DNA from: Grammothele lineata
Lineage: Eukaryota > Basidiomycota > Agaricomycetes > Polyporales > Polyporaceae
NCBI GenBank assembly: GCA_002150815.3
Contig: NDFF03000370.1
Span: 976,132-1,040,131, forward strand
Length of the DNA: 64,000 bases
Direction: 5' to 3'
Of this stretch, positions 35,533 to 46,476 are shown one piece after another. The notes under the pieces were generated by a model. That model saw only the letters and a program-made list of their open reading frames with translations, did no database searches and was not told where the DNA came from. The position numbers were made by a program, and so were the translations under genes. The stretch's first letter is position 1; each line of letters begins with the position of its first letter.

Positions 35533-36904
35533 TCATTGGCCCTTGACCCTGTAAGCACATCTCATCAGCACCTGTACACTAGCACGTGGTAATCGATACG
35601 CACCAGGCCTTGACGTAGTCGGCGAGAGAGACCATGCACACTGTCTGCCAGATACCGAGACCTATCCGGGGGGTGACGCCGCGGTAGAGGCCCTTGATGC
35701 CGTTCTCCTTGTAGATGTACGACAGCGTACCGAGGATCGTCTTCGACCCTTCACGTTCCGCCGACTTCGCCATTGACTGCATCTCAACACGGACGACCTC
35801 AATCGGCTGATTCCACGTGGCGAGGGCACCACCGATGGAGGACGAGAGGATCTTCTCGAGCGGCGTCAGCTTTTCGCTCTCGCCCTTGCCCTTGATTTTC
35901 CGGATGCTGCCTTCTGCCAGACGCGCAAAGCCCATGCTACGTTCGAAGTAGTGTCAAGGAGACTTGCCCAACACACCGCCTTGAGACCTACTCACCGAGA
36001 ACCCCAGTTGGTACATTGCCTGACGGCGACGGCGTTCACACCCTTGTTGATCCCGCGGATGCCTTCCCGGCGGTAGATATCGGCGAATACAGCCCAAGTG
36101 GACGGAGGGGTGATACCAGTGGCCGCCTGCTTGTGCCGAGTGATCTCTGCAGTCTTCATACACGTGCAGAAACCTGATGGCAAGGAGTCAGGAGAGGAAG
36201 GGGAATTTCCAAAGGCGTGGAACCCACCCATGGTGGCATAAGCCTGGACAATACCACCTCCCATACCGCCGAGGAGACCAGCGGCCGCGGGGTTGGCACC
36301 CATCGCAACCGTGGCGGATTCAATCTCGGAAGCGGTAAAGAGGAGGACGGCGCCCTTCGTTGATGCCTCTATCCAAGCCTGATCGCGTGCGCTGAGCGCG
36401 CCGAACGCCAGTAGAGACAGGTGGGAAACGCACCCATGGGATAAGGCCCTGGTAGAAGCCAGCAACGCCACCACGACTCCAGACGGTCTGGAGGGCCTGC
36501 ATCATGCTCTGTTGCCGGTTGGCCGCCATCTGGGTCTTGAGGACCTCAAGCGGTTGACCCAATGTCGTCACCTGAACGATAATCGTTGAGCCATGACGAC
36601 CTGGTGAGTCAATGCGCTGTGCAGACTTGCCTCCTGTGGGCGTAAGTGAGTAACGCCGCATTGCGGGGAAAGGAGGAGCAGCACTCACGAACTACAGCCA
36701 TAGTGAACAGATATTACGCGTCATTGAGCCCATAGGATACACGAGAAGCACCTGAGAGAGCATACCATGTTCATGATAGCACCTGGAAGTAAGGGATTAG
36801 AATTCACGTGCGCCAGCACAGGAGCCACCGACGCGTCCGTACGAACCGACTGCGATGTTGGACCAGCTGACGCCCTTCTGGCCGGGTTCCTTTGTGATGG
36901 CCAT
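35533..36904 (-). CDS. YHM2: Mitochondrial citrate/2-oxoglutarate carrier Yhm2
   Basis: Inner-membrane carrier of the SLC25 family. In yeast Yhm2 exchanges citrate for 2-oxoglutarate, supports NADPH supply and associates with mitochondrial DNA. The start [20 protein letters not shown] is spliced to a tiny exon (AIMNM) and then to [20 protein letters not shown], which holds the first PX[DE]XX[KR] signature. [14 protein letters not shown] and [18 protein letters not shown] follow. [20 protein letters not shown] and [20 protein letters not shown] give the second repeat. The third repeat has [14 protein letters not shown] and [21 protein letters not shown] last intron (phase 2) yields VKAWVKGQ; unspliced, the frame would end differently. 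About 310 residues, close to yeast Yhm2. Confidence 0.95.
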
Positions 36905-37992
36905 GGCTGGTGCTCGACGGCAGGGGTCGTGGCGGGGCGAGGGGGAGCGGGGGGCGGGGAAAGCAGAGGGGCGAAAGAGAGACGGAAGGGAGAGACGTAG
37001 ACGCGGCGGGGTGCCCCAAAATATTGGGCGGCGGCTATGGGGAGGTGTTTGGCCGGGGCAAACACGCGACGTGCCATTTCACGGGCGATCATCTGAGAAG
37101 ACGGTCTTCCGTCTCGGACGACGCCTCCATGGTACGACCGCCTCGCCCCGCCTCCCGTCCGCCGCTCGCCCGTCGCGACTTCGCACGCGAGCTTAGAGGC
37201 GGCGCGTCTGAGGGCAACCCGCGCGCTGAGCTCCTTTGCCGCCTTGGCGTAATATCCCTCAAATGCTTCCGCACCGTCGAGGCGCAGCGTATGTAGCGTG
37301 CCGTAGCCCGAGCGCTAGCGCACATCCACCTACTTACACGCCGCCGCTACAGACGCGGGGGAGGGCCGCCCTGGGCCGGCAGCGGGTCGCCGCGCCGGCA
37401 GCCCGCGGGCGTCCGTTCCTGCTTGGCAACAACCTCCGTGGCATGCTTGCACAGTGCTTGCACTCCAAGTGGCAAGCCGGCCATCCAAGACCCATCATCG
37501 GTCGGTGCGGGAACGCTCACGAGCAGTCGCGAGCATTGTTGGCGGGTGAGCGATTAATGTTTTGACATCGCGCTGATGGCGCCCGTTGACACGTCCCTGT
37601 TGATGTAATCCAGCCCAGTCTAAAGCATAACCAATGACATCCCCCAGCCGCCCCCTCGACTTACGCAGGCCGCCGCCAGTGCCCGTCTCCGAGCCCAGTC
37701 GTGCTCGCCAGCGTGCCACGCTCAGTCCATCTCCTCGGCCAGCGCACCTTCTCCCCAATGTTTTCGCATGCGCCCATGTGAACGCTCCTCGAACCGACCG
37801 CGTCCGCCACTTACTTCCACCCGCACTGCCACATATAGTAGGCGGCGAACCCAACGTCGTCGGCCCTCATATCGGCCAGCCCTGATCAAGATGGCTAGCC
37901 GAAGTGGCTGGCAGACACCAGCCCATCCTCAATGACCGGGCGTGTTTCATGTCGTAACTCTCCCAGCGCCCTCCCATCGCGCCTGCTTTCCG
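36905..37992. other. Divergent intergenic region, YHM2 / F-box gene
   Basis: 1.09 kb of GC-rich DNA with two promoters. Short overlapping frames on both strands show no family match. CT-rich tracts near 37975-38060 precede the F-box gene. I see nothing else. Confidence 0.5.
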
Positions 37993-39619
37993 ATGTCTCT
38001 CCAGTGCCAGTATAAAGTGGCTATCCCTTCTTCCCCTCCTGCTCCGACTTCAGTCCAGCTACTGCCGCCTCTTCAACTGGCTCCTCTCGCACCTCCTGAA
38101 CTCTCTGTGCTGTCGTCTGGTGAGCCGCCCTCTCTCTCAGCAAAACCTCTCGCTCACTTTGAGCCCGATTCTGCTGCCACAGCTGTGACCGCTGTTCCGA
38201 TGTCCCGCGTACCGCTCGAGCTGTCCGACTACATCATCGACTTCCTCCACGATGATCCCAAGGCCCTGCGCGCGTGCGCCCTCACGTCCCGCGCCTGGCT
38301 CTTCGCGTCGCGCTTCCACCTCTTTCGTGCCGTCAACCTCAAGAAGCGCGCTCTCGCAGACCCATTCCAATGCCTTCTGCAGACTGCACCCGAGCTAGGC
38401 CTTTACGTCCGCCAACTCTCTGTCTCCAAATTCTCTGAGCCAGCCACCGGCGCCGGCCCCACCCCTGGTGCGGCCCTCCCTCATCCACCGGCACTCACGG
38501 CAGCCACCGTCGTCCCAGCGGCGGAGCTCTCCCTGAAGCCGAAGCCTCTGGATGTGGCGCTCCCGCGGATTCTCGCCAGACTCCCCGCCCTCCGCACGCT
38601 CTCGCTTGCGCACACGGACATGAAAGCCATAGGGGGATTGCGCGGCCTACGCCTGCCGTCCGTCACCGCGCTTTCGCTCTCCTTTTGCCAGTTCACGGAC
38701 TTTGCGGACATCGTTGACCTCGTCGGCGCGTGCGAGGCCCTCCGCGAGCTCGCGCTCGCGGGCCTCACATGGAAGGAAGAAGACGAAGCTCGCGCTCCTA
38801 CGCCCGCTGAACACGGGCCTGCGCTCGAGGCAAGCCCGCTCAGCCCAAGACTCACGAAGCTCACGCTCGGGCGCGACCTCGACTCGGAAAGGCTGTTTAC
38901 GTGGTTCGAGGCAGCCGGCTTCCACACTTCCGTCACCGACCTGTCCGTGCGCTGCGCGTCCGAGCGCGACACGGCTCTCGTGGGCCCCTTCTTGGCCCTC
39001 GCGGGGGGCTCGCTCCGGCATCTCGACCTCGACTGGAGTTTTACGGGGGACAAAAGTGAGTGTCTTCGGCTCTCTCTCGCGTCTACTTCCCCCTCGTGCT
39101 CCCGTCGGACCGGGAGAAGCTGCACTGCTCGTGGTCTCCCATCCCTTCCCGGCCTCCGAGCCCGTCGGGCTTTCGGGCGCATTCACGCTGTGCCTCTCGC
39201 ACTCTTTTAGACGAACGCGCGCTAACGTGGCTCCCCTTTTCTTACTAATAGCCATCCTCCTCCCGGAGAGCGTCTCGCTCGTCGACTGCACTGCGCTCGA
39301 CGCGCTCTCGCTCCGCTTCCCTGTGCACTACAGCACGCATTTGCCTTGGGTGTCGTCCCTGCTGTCCACGCTCGCCGCCGCGGCGCGTGTGCGCTCGCTC
39401 GCTTGCGACATCCGCCTCCTTGGCTCGCTCGATGCGCTCGACTGGGACGCGCTCTCCGTCGTGCTCGCCTCCGAAGCGTTTGGCGCCCTCCAAGCTCTCC
39501 GCTTCGCCGTCAACCTGTGGCCCGGGGTACATAAGGATATCGGGGAGGTCGACTCGCTCGTCCGGGAGCGCCTTGCACCATTTGACAAGAAGGGGATGGT
39601 TCACGTGCAAAAGGCTTGA
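37993..39619 (+). CDS. F-box protein with leucine-rich-repeat-like C-terminus
   Basis: Likely substrate receptor of an SCF ubiquitin ligase. The F-box is VPLELSDYIIDFLHDDPKAL followed by RACALTSRAWLFASRFHLF, a form common in agaricomycetes. The rest has leucine-rich segments (ILARLPALRTLSLAHTDMKA; LRGLRLPSVTALSLSFCQFT; GSLRHLDLDWSFTGDK), as in LRR-type receptors, interrupted by Pro/Thr-rich loops. One intron (about 39055-39250) splits the last third; the product ends KKGMVHVQKA. The frame is open from 37942; I chose the ATG at 37993. The ATG at 38203 (MSRVPLEL), directly before the F-box, is a serious alternative because the intervening C/T-rich sequence could be 5' leader. Target unknown. 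Confidence 0.82.
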
Positions 39620-40207
39620 TTCGAGGGTCCAGGGAAGATGAGAGCGGTCCAGCTATCTATGGATCCAGTTCGTATGCTAGTATCTAGTCGCCGTAATGTC
39701 TCTGCTCGTAATGTACTGTTCTACTTTCGCTATCGGGCCCGCCCCATTATACCACGTTCCCCCATACATACCTTGATTGTAGCCTTGACACACACAATAT
39801 AGCACCCGTCCTTGTGCAACCGTCCATATTTCAGCGGGGTCTCTCGCCGGTCTCGACATCAATTACGCCACAACGACAGTACAGTGTAAACTAGCAGAGC
39901 TTCCGTAGCGGGCATTGGCGGTAGTGGATTGAGATAGAGGCGGGGTATAGTGCAAAGGGGTAACATAGGATGGGGGAGCGAGGGACTGAATATCTGCGTG
40001 CAGCAACGAGGAGAGATGGGGTAACGGGAATACGGGAAAAAGAGGATGTGAGTTTACCCTATGTTATATTCAGTGCGCACGAGGCGCACCGTGCCTTGAA
40101 GGACCATATGAAGGGAGGTAGAAACCCGGGTCGAAGAAGACTTGAAGAAGGGACCCAGAGAGGTGCGGCGGAGGTGTGGGAGCCACGAGGCGGTCGAGTC
40201 CGCGCCG
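39620..40207. other. Convergent intergenic region
   Basis: 588 bp between the F-box stop and the last exon of the coiled-coil gene. It contains the 3' ends of both and no recognisable coding signal. Confidence 0.5.
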
Positions 40208-40596
40208 TCATGCATCCTCCTTGGCCTTGATCTGCTCGCGGAGCTGCTCCAGGTCTTCATTCAATCTGTAAAATGAAACGCGCGTGGAGAAAAAGAGCGT
40301 AGGATGAGTATTAAGTTAACGTCCGGGAGGATTTAAGATAGCAAAAAAGGGAATGTGGGATGTGAGGCGGTGATGCAATGCCATGCGTGGGACGTGATGT
40401 ACATATGGAGAGAGCGAGGTGAGGTCAAAAGGAGACAGCAAAAACACAGCAACGAATAAGTAGCGATAGTAATAGGCGGGGCAGGATAGGATAGAACGAT
40501 TAGGATGGATGATAGGATGCTCAAAAAAGTCCGTATATCACGGCCAGCGCGAACATAGCTCCGACGAAGCTCTTGAGGCCGAAAACTTTCACGTAC
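40208..40596 (-). other. Alternative terminal intron and last exon of the coiled-coil gene
   Basis: Donor GTACGT at 40596, acceptor ATTTTACAG ending at 40266, last exon 40208-40265. Splicing phase 2 turns the Arg codon CG|G into CG|A and continues the coiled-coil heptads for 18 residues. Reading through the donor gives about 25 residues with a single hydrophobic helix, then TGA at 40521-40523. The intron is about six times the usual length here because it contains the other coding end. Confidence 0.75.
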
Positions 40597-43500
40597 CGGG
40601 TGATCTGGTCCTGGCTCTCTTCTTGGTCTTGCTCGAGATACTGGATCTCCATCGCCTTACGCGCAACCTCGCCCTGTAACTCTTCTGCCTTTGCCAGCGC
40701 AATATCGAGTTCTTCGCGTAGTGCACGCATCGCCCGGTCGTGTTCCGCCTGGACGTCGTGCATCTTCGCGTTGTGCGCTTCGTGCAGCCGTTGGAGCTCC
40801 TCTCGCGAGATGCTCGCGTTACGCTGGTGCGCGCTGCCGTTCGTCTTTTGAGGGGTCGCCGGTTCCGCAGTGGCCGCAGCCTTCGCGGTGGCGAGCTCAC
40901 CCTCAAGGTCAGAAAGCCTGGTAAGCAACTGCGCCTTCTCCTGCGCCAATACGGACACTTCCTCCTGGTGCGTGGTGCGAAGCTTGGTAACTTCTTCGGC
41001 ACGACCCTTCGCAGCTTCCTCCAGCTCTTTCACGTGGTTGTCGGCCATCTCCCCAAGCGAACCCTTGGTCGCCTGGAACATCTCGTTGAGGGCACTGTGG
41101 TCCTCGCGGAGGTTGGAGAGATCCCGGTTGAGCTGCGAAATGACTTCGTCTTTGTCGCTCTTGTCCAACGACGCAATCAACTGCTTGGACTCCTCAAGCT
41201 GTGTCTTGACGGTCTCAAGCTCTTGAGCGAGCGAAGCGGCATGGGCCTTCGACTTGTTCAAGTCCTCCTGGGTTGCCTTGAGCTCGAGGGTCTGGTTCGT
41301 GATTTGCTTTTCAAGAGCCTTGATTTGGCTCTCGAGCGCAGCCTGGTGCTCAGACTTCAATTCTTCGATGGTGTTCTGGTGAGCGGCGCGAAGTTGTTCA
41401 ATAGCGGCCTGGGACTCAGCACGCAGTTTCTGGAGGTCCTGGCTGTGAGCATCGCCGGCTTCGTTCTAGAAAGACAACATCAGTGAGAGCGAATAGTAAC
41501 ACGAGAATATCGTTCTACCTTCGCCTTCTCGAAGGCTTCTTGAAGGAGCTGCGCATGCTCAGTCTTGACGTCTTCAACCTTGGCGTTGTACTTTGACTCC
41601 TGACTCTATAAGGGTCATTCAGTATACTATCTAGACCGCAACTGGGATACTACGCACCTCGAGCTCTGCGGTGATTTGAGCGATTTCCGCAGAGAGCTTC
41701 GCCTCGATCTCCGCACGCTGCTTGTCGGCCGCATCAAGCTTGTTGAGGTGCTCCTCGGCGGCAGCCTGCGCATCCGCCTTGGCTTGCTCATTCGCTGCGA
41801 TAGCCTGCGCCAGCTCCGTTTGCAGTGCGCTCAACTTGCCCTGCAACTCCGCCGCTTCCGCCACCGCCTTGTCAAGCTGCTCCTGGTGCACTTTGGCCGT
41901 CGCCTCTGACGTGCTGGCGTGCTCCGCTTCCTTAGTTTGCGCCTCCTCGAGCGCCTTCTGGACCGCAGCGGCCGACACGGCGAGCTCCTCCTCGAGCGCC
42001 TTCACACGTGCGAGCGCCTGCATGTGCGCATCGCCCGACGTCTCCTGCTCCTCGCGGAGCTCAAGGATTTCGACTTCGAGTTCAGACACCTTGTTCGCCT
42101 TGTCATCGTTCTCTGCTTTGAGCTGCTCGACTTGCTCGGCGAGAGCGGCATCAGCGGCAGATTTCTCTTCGAGTTCCTTGATCTTCGCCTCTGCCGCCGC
42201 CAAAGCGGAGGTCTGTTCCGCTCTGAGAGCCTCGGTCTCCACCTTGATGGCCTCGAAGTCAGCCTGAGCCTTGAGGAGAGCCTCATGTTCGGCTGCGGCG
42301 GATGCGGACGCAGTTGCGGAGGCCTCGTCGGACGACGCACGGAGGGCCTCGAGATTTGCTTTGGCTGCAGCAACCTGCTCTTGCATGGAATCGAGCTGTG
42401 AGGTGAGCTCGGCGATGCGTTCAGTCAGTGCAGCATTAGCAGCCTTCGAATCCTCCAGCTAATTACACAGTTAGTAAATGCACCTAGAACAATGCATTCA
42501 GTGAGCTTACCTCTGCACGGATAGCGCCCAGTTGGGTTGAACCATCAGACTGGTCACTCTGCATCTTCTCGAGAGACTCGCGAGCAGCAACAAGCTCCTC
42601 CTCGGCCTTTGTCTTCGCTGCCTCCAGTTCAGCAATTGCAGAAACCTTAGCTTCCACTTCTGCCTGGGCAGCCTCGAGGCTGGTCTTCAATTCCTGAACC
42701 TGGCTTTCGAGACCCGAAAGAACCTCCGCCTTTGAATCGAGCGCACTAGTGGCCTCATCGAGCTGCTCGCAACGTTAATGTACGTTCCGGCGAATAAAAA
42801 GATGAATTTACCTTGGTCTGCAGTTCAGTAACGGCCTTACTGTCGTCCCGCACCTCCTTGATAGAACTGATCGACTGGGCACCAGGCGTCCTCCTGATAG
42901 ACGAAGTGCTAGGCGGCCTTGCGGTAGACGACGCAGGAGTAGCAGGCTTGGAGCCCGACACGGTGCGTCTCACACCCTCCGAGACGGAAGCTCGGGGCTT
43001 GACGGTCGTCGACGACTTGACAGCAGACGCCCCAGTGTCGGGCGAGACGACTGAAGAAGCACGCGGTGCAGGTCTCGCAGCGGGGGTTTTCGCGGCTGGA
43101 ACGGCAGTCTTCGTCGCCGTCGCCCCCGCCCTCGCAACGGTCGCAGGCGCCTTCGTAGAGGAGAGAGTAGCGGAACGCGCAGGCGCCGCGGGCGTTGCGG
43201 TCTTCGGTGGTACGACCGACTGGCGCCGTGTAGCGGTTCCGGGCGTAGGCGGCGGCGGCATGGCTCTGGAGGCGGCGGTCGCAGATGGTTTGGCGGCGGC
43301 GGCGGGGGGTTTGGCGGTAGGGGCGGCACCGGCACTGGTGGACTTCCTCAGAGCAGTGGTGGCAGATGATGCAGCCTTGGACACGGCTGGGGTGGCCGTG
43401 GTTTTGGCTGCGCCGGGCGTGGATTTGACCGTTCCAGCACCAAACTTGCCCGAGTCAATAATCTATGAGCGGCGCGAGGGAGGATACGCGTGGGGGGAGG

Positions 43501-43975
43501 AAGGGGCGCGGATGAGTCGCGGAACAGATATGAATGGGATGCAGACGTGTCACCGTACCTTCTTCACGAGCGGAGTGGGAGGGCCCGACGCAGCCTTGCC
43601 TCCCGGAGGCTTGACGTTAATGGACGACTTGGCTGTGATCTTCTTCGAAGGAGTGGTCGGCGGGCTCGCGGCCGGCGTGGGCTGCTTCACCTCCGCGCTA
43701 GGCGCATCTTCCGCCGGTGCGGCGGTTGACGACGCAGGCTCCTCCTCCACGCCGTTCCTCCCGTCATCCACGCCGTTCTCGGTGTGCTTCTCCTCCTCGA
43801 CACTGTCGGCAGGTTCTGGCTCTGACGGGGCTTCGGCCACGTTAGCGACCTCATGTTCTCCGTCCGTCGTCTGCATCTCCGGCTGGGCCTCGTCCACGGG
43901 GCCGGATCCTTCTGATAGGACCTCCTCCTCCTGGGGAGCAGGCGGCGGAAGATCCACAGGTTCGACGTCGGCCAT
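40208..43975 (-). CDS. Large coiled-coil protein with alternative soluble or tail-anchored C-terminus
   Basis: About 1,000 residues; I do not recognise an orthologue by name. The acidic N-terminus (MADVEPVDLPPPAPQEEEVL) and a basic Ala/Pro/Ser/Thr-rich linker (roughly residues 120-360, with SIRRTPGAQSISS) precede a long heptad-rich coiled coil. The coil is Glu/Ala/Lys/Leu-rich over several hundred residues (LEAAQAEVEAKVSAIAELEA; EQVEQLKAENDDKANKVSEL). Linker plus coil resembles cytoskeletal or vesicle-tether proteins. After DQITR the gene has two ends. If the 331-bp intron 40266-40596 is removed, it ends LNEDLEQLREQIKAKEDA at 40208. If retained, it ends VKVFGLKSFVGAMFALAVIY plus GLF at 40521, a hydrophobic tail anchor. 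About six shorter introns lie upstream. Confidence 0.88.
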
Positions 43976-44253
43976 TAGAGCGTAACCAGAGAGCGAGATA
44001 GACTGTGCACAATGCACAGCACGCAGGTGGGATCACCACAGATGGGAGTTTGTGAGAGAACCGGATCCGACAGAGGGACAATTGCCCGCGAGCGCGTCTA
44101 CCCGCGAATCTTTCCAGCTCCGAACGCGTGACGTAGCGGGCCCGCGTGGCAGCTCAATCAACTGTCTATGTGTATGTACTCGTACAAATCTCTCGGCTAC
44201 ATTGCTTCTTCTGTGACAGTGATAACATACGACCCACGAAGAACAGGGCCATT
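43976..44253. other. Short intergenic spacer
   Basis: 278 bp between two minus-strand genes; promoter of the coiled-coil gene. Nothing else recognised. Confidence 0.45.
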
Positions 44254-45354
44254 TTAGATTGGCCGAGCGTACAGGTTAAGCGCGTTGAGTGCGGGCTCGG
44301 CGAGGTTGTTGTGGTTGTATCCCAGGATAGCAACCTGTGTACAGCAACTCCCGTAAGCCGAGCATTTCGGTGACTTCATGGAGCACTTACGCCAGCCGGC
44401 TCTACGTTAAAGTGGGTGCCTATAATGCGACATCAAAAATGGAAAGCTAGGGTAAAAAGACAGGTACGCACCAAGGCAGAGAGGGAAGTTGATCCAACGG
44501 GAGATGAGGACGCGGTTGAAATGACCGTGCGCGACGATGACTACGTCGCGGCTCCCCTTGCCCTCCTCTTTCCAGGCACGATGATGCTCGCGAACCTAAC
44601 GCTTCGACATTGGCAGATGTTTAATTCAAGAAAGACATAGTCAAACAAACCTTGCCGATTACGGTGTCGACACGGTGGCACATCTCTTCGGTGCTCTCGC
44701 CGCCGGGACACCTTGCGAAGCCAGTCAATCAGAGAATCATTGGACACGATGCAAGCCTACCCATCCTTCCAGATGGCCCAGCCGGGATTGATCTGCTGAA
44801 TTTCCGCGGGCTTCAAGCCTTCATATTCTCCGTAGTCCCACTCTCTGAGCTCTTCATTGATGACATGGGGTGGGAGTTCGGGAAGATGCTCAAACAGAAG
44901 ATGGAACGTTCTGTGGGCGCGAATCCGAGGAGAGACGAAGACGGTGCAGATGTTCTTGGGATCGATGATTTCTGCGGAGGGCGGGGGTGAGCGCATCTCA
45001 TATGTCATGGCAGGAGGGGTACTCACTACTTTCACCGACCAGGATCTTCGCTTCTTCCTGGGCCTGTAACTCTCCTTGAGGGGTGAGGGGGATGTCTGTA
45101 CGTCCGGTCTACGGGTGAAACGCGTGAGAGGTATGCGCGCAGAATGATGATGCTCGGGCGCGACAAACATGGCGACTGCAACAGGTAATGCAGTGAGCAA
45201 GCCAGAGGACAGGGGCAGCATAGGATGGTAGACTGACCCGTTCAACGACCATTCCGTCTGGCCTGAAACGAGGTTAGCGATCGGGCTAATCGATGCTCAT
45301 GATGCGTGGGGTACCGTGACGGATCAGGAAGAGGCGTGGCATAGGCCGGGACAT
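44254..45354 (-). CDS. SHB17: SHB17-type histidine phosphatase (sedoheptulose-1,7-bisphosphatase)
   Basis: Histidine-phosphatase (phosphoglycerate-mutase) superfamily. Yeast Shb17 hydrolyses sedoheptulose-1,7-bisphosphate in riboneogenesis. The N-terminus PMPRLFLIRHG carries the catalytic RHG. After short exons come RTDIPLTPQGELQAQEEA, IRAHRTFHLLFEHLPELPPH and ELREWDYGEYEGLKPAEI, where REWDYGxYEG is a hallmark shared with yeast Shb17, followed by the WxIWKDGCPGGES loop. Later VVIVAHGHFNRVLISRW gives the second active-site His. The last exons read THFNVEPAG and GVAILGYNHNNLAEPALNAL, ending NLYARPI; the Shb17 C-terminus has the same GVLSYxHHNxxEPAL pattern. Length is about 250 residues. Substrate is inferred from the family. 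Start chosen at 45354; an in-frame ATG four codons on would also work. Confidence 0.88.
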
Positions 45355-46476
45355 GGCGGCGCGCTAGTGTCGGGGAGCAATAGGATAAAGGAGCTTTGAC
45401 TGGGCTGCGAGGGCGGGGCGGGCGGAGGACGACGAACGGACTTTTGTAGAGAGGTGGACGGTGCTCAGACGGCCAGACGCGCTGGGTGTGGGCGGCGTGT
45501 GTGCGAGCGGAGGCTGCATCGGGAGCACTGCGAGGACGGTCATTGGCGTCAGCGCACGGTCATAGCAGCGAGCAGCGACGGCGAATCTTGATAAGGACGG
45601 GCGGACGGATAAGTCGCGGGCCCGCTCGGCAGGTGCGCGACGGACGCCAGTCGGACGCCCCAAGTGGCCCAAGGGGCCCTACTTAGCGCTCCCTAGCGGT
45701 GGCGGCGGAGAGGATGATCTGTATCATGAGCCCCGACGCGCCCCGTCGTACATTATAGCGGTGCACGTCCACCATCCCAGACGACCGCGTCCGTGGTGAT
45801 CAGCGCGCGGTCGCGGCGGAGGAATGCAAGGAGATGTAAGAGGCGTAGCCCTGCGACTCGCGAGGCCTGGCGTGGCCTGCAGTGCGTGGCCAGGCGTCAA
45901 GAGAGGCGTCCCTTGGGCGTCCCATCAGACGAACATCCGATCGAAGCTCCCGCCTTGCCCGTCGGCAGGCGCCCCCGCCTGGCACCCTCGGGCACATCGT
46001 GTCAGCCAGCGATACCGTCGCCGCCGTTGCCCTCGACGGCGACCAGCAACAAGCGCAGGGGTCGCTCAGGAATAATCATTGAGCAGCGCAGTCCCGAGGT
46101 CGGCGGCCAAGACGAGGGGCAAACGTGAGAAACAAGCCGTGATGATTTCGGATATGGTCTCTTTGGCATAGAACCAACATCGTCCAGGCCATCAGTACAG
46201 CCTACACCAATCTTTCCTCCATTCCTCTTCCCTCTCGCCCATCCTCCTCTCCACGTTTTACGCATTGCCTTCCTCTCTTGTATCTATCCAGGTAACCTCC
46301 TTCTCGTCATCCCGTCCCCTCCACCAGCTCACCCCCTTCTGCTCCCCCGGCTCCGTTGCCACCCTCTTCCGCCGTTCCTGCCGCGTCCCGCCCCGCCCTA
46401 TCGCTTCTCTGCCACGCAAGTGCCCTCCTCCCCCAACGAGTCGAGCGACTGCCTAGACGACCCCTGATTACACAGA
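45355..46476. other. Divergent intergenic region, SHB17 / RAC1
   Basis: 1.12 kb. The final 270 bp are strongly C/T-rich and look like leader. A possible 5'UTR intron runs from GTAACC at 46291 to ACACAG at 46475, directly before the RAC1 ATG; this is only a suggestion. No protein-coding signal recognised. Confidence 0.5.

Noticed and set aside
37942..37992. Upstream start for the F-box gene at 37942
   Set aside because: Open in frame but adds 17 residues encoded by C/T-rich leader-like DNA; kept only as an alternative.
38481..39291. Long minus frames opposite the F-box gene
   Set aside because: Explained by GC-rich codon bias of the + strand gene; composition is low-complexity Arg/Ser/Glu.
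40740..41486. 248-codon plus frame opposite the coiled coil
   Set aside because: Mirror of Glu/Leu/Ala codons (gives Leu/Phe/Arg-rich text); not a separate gene.
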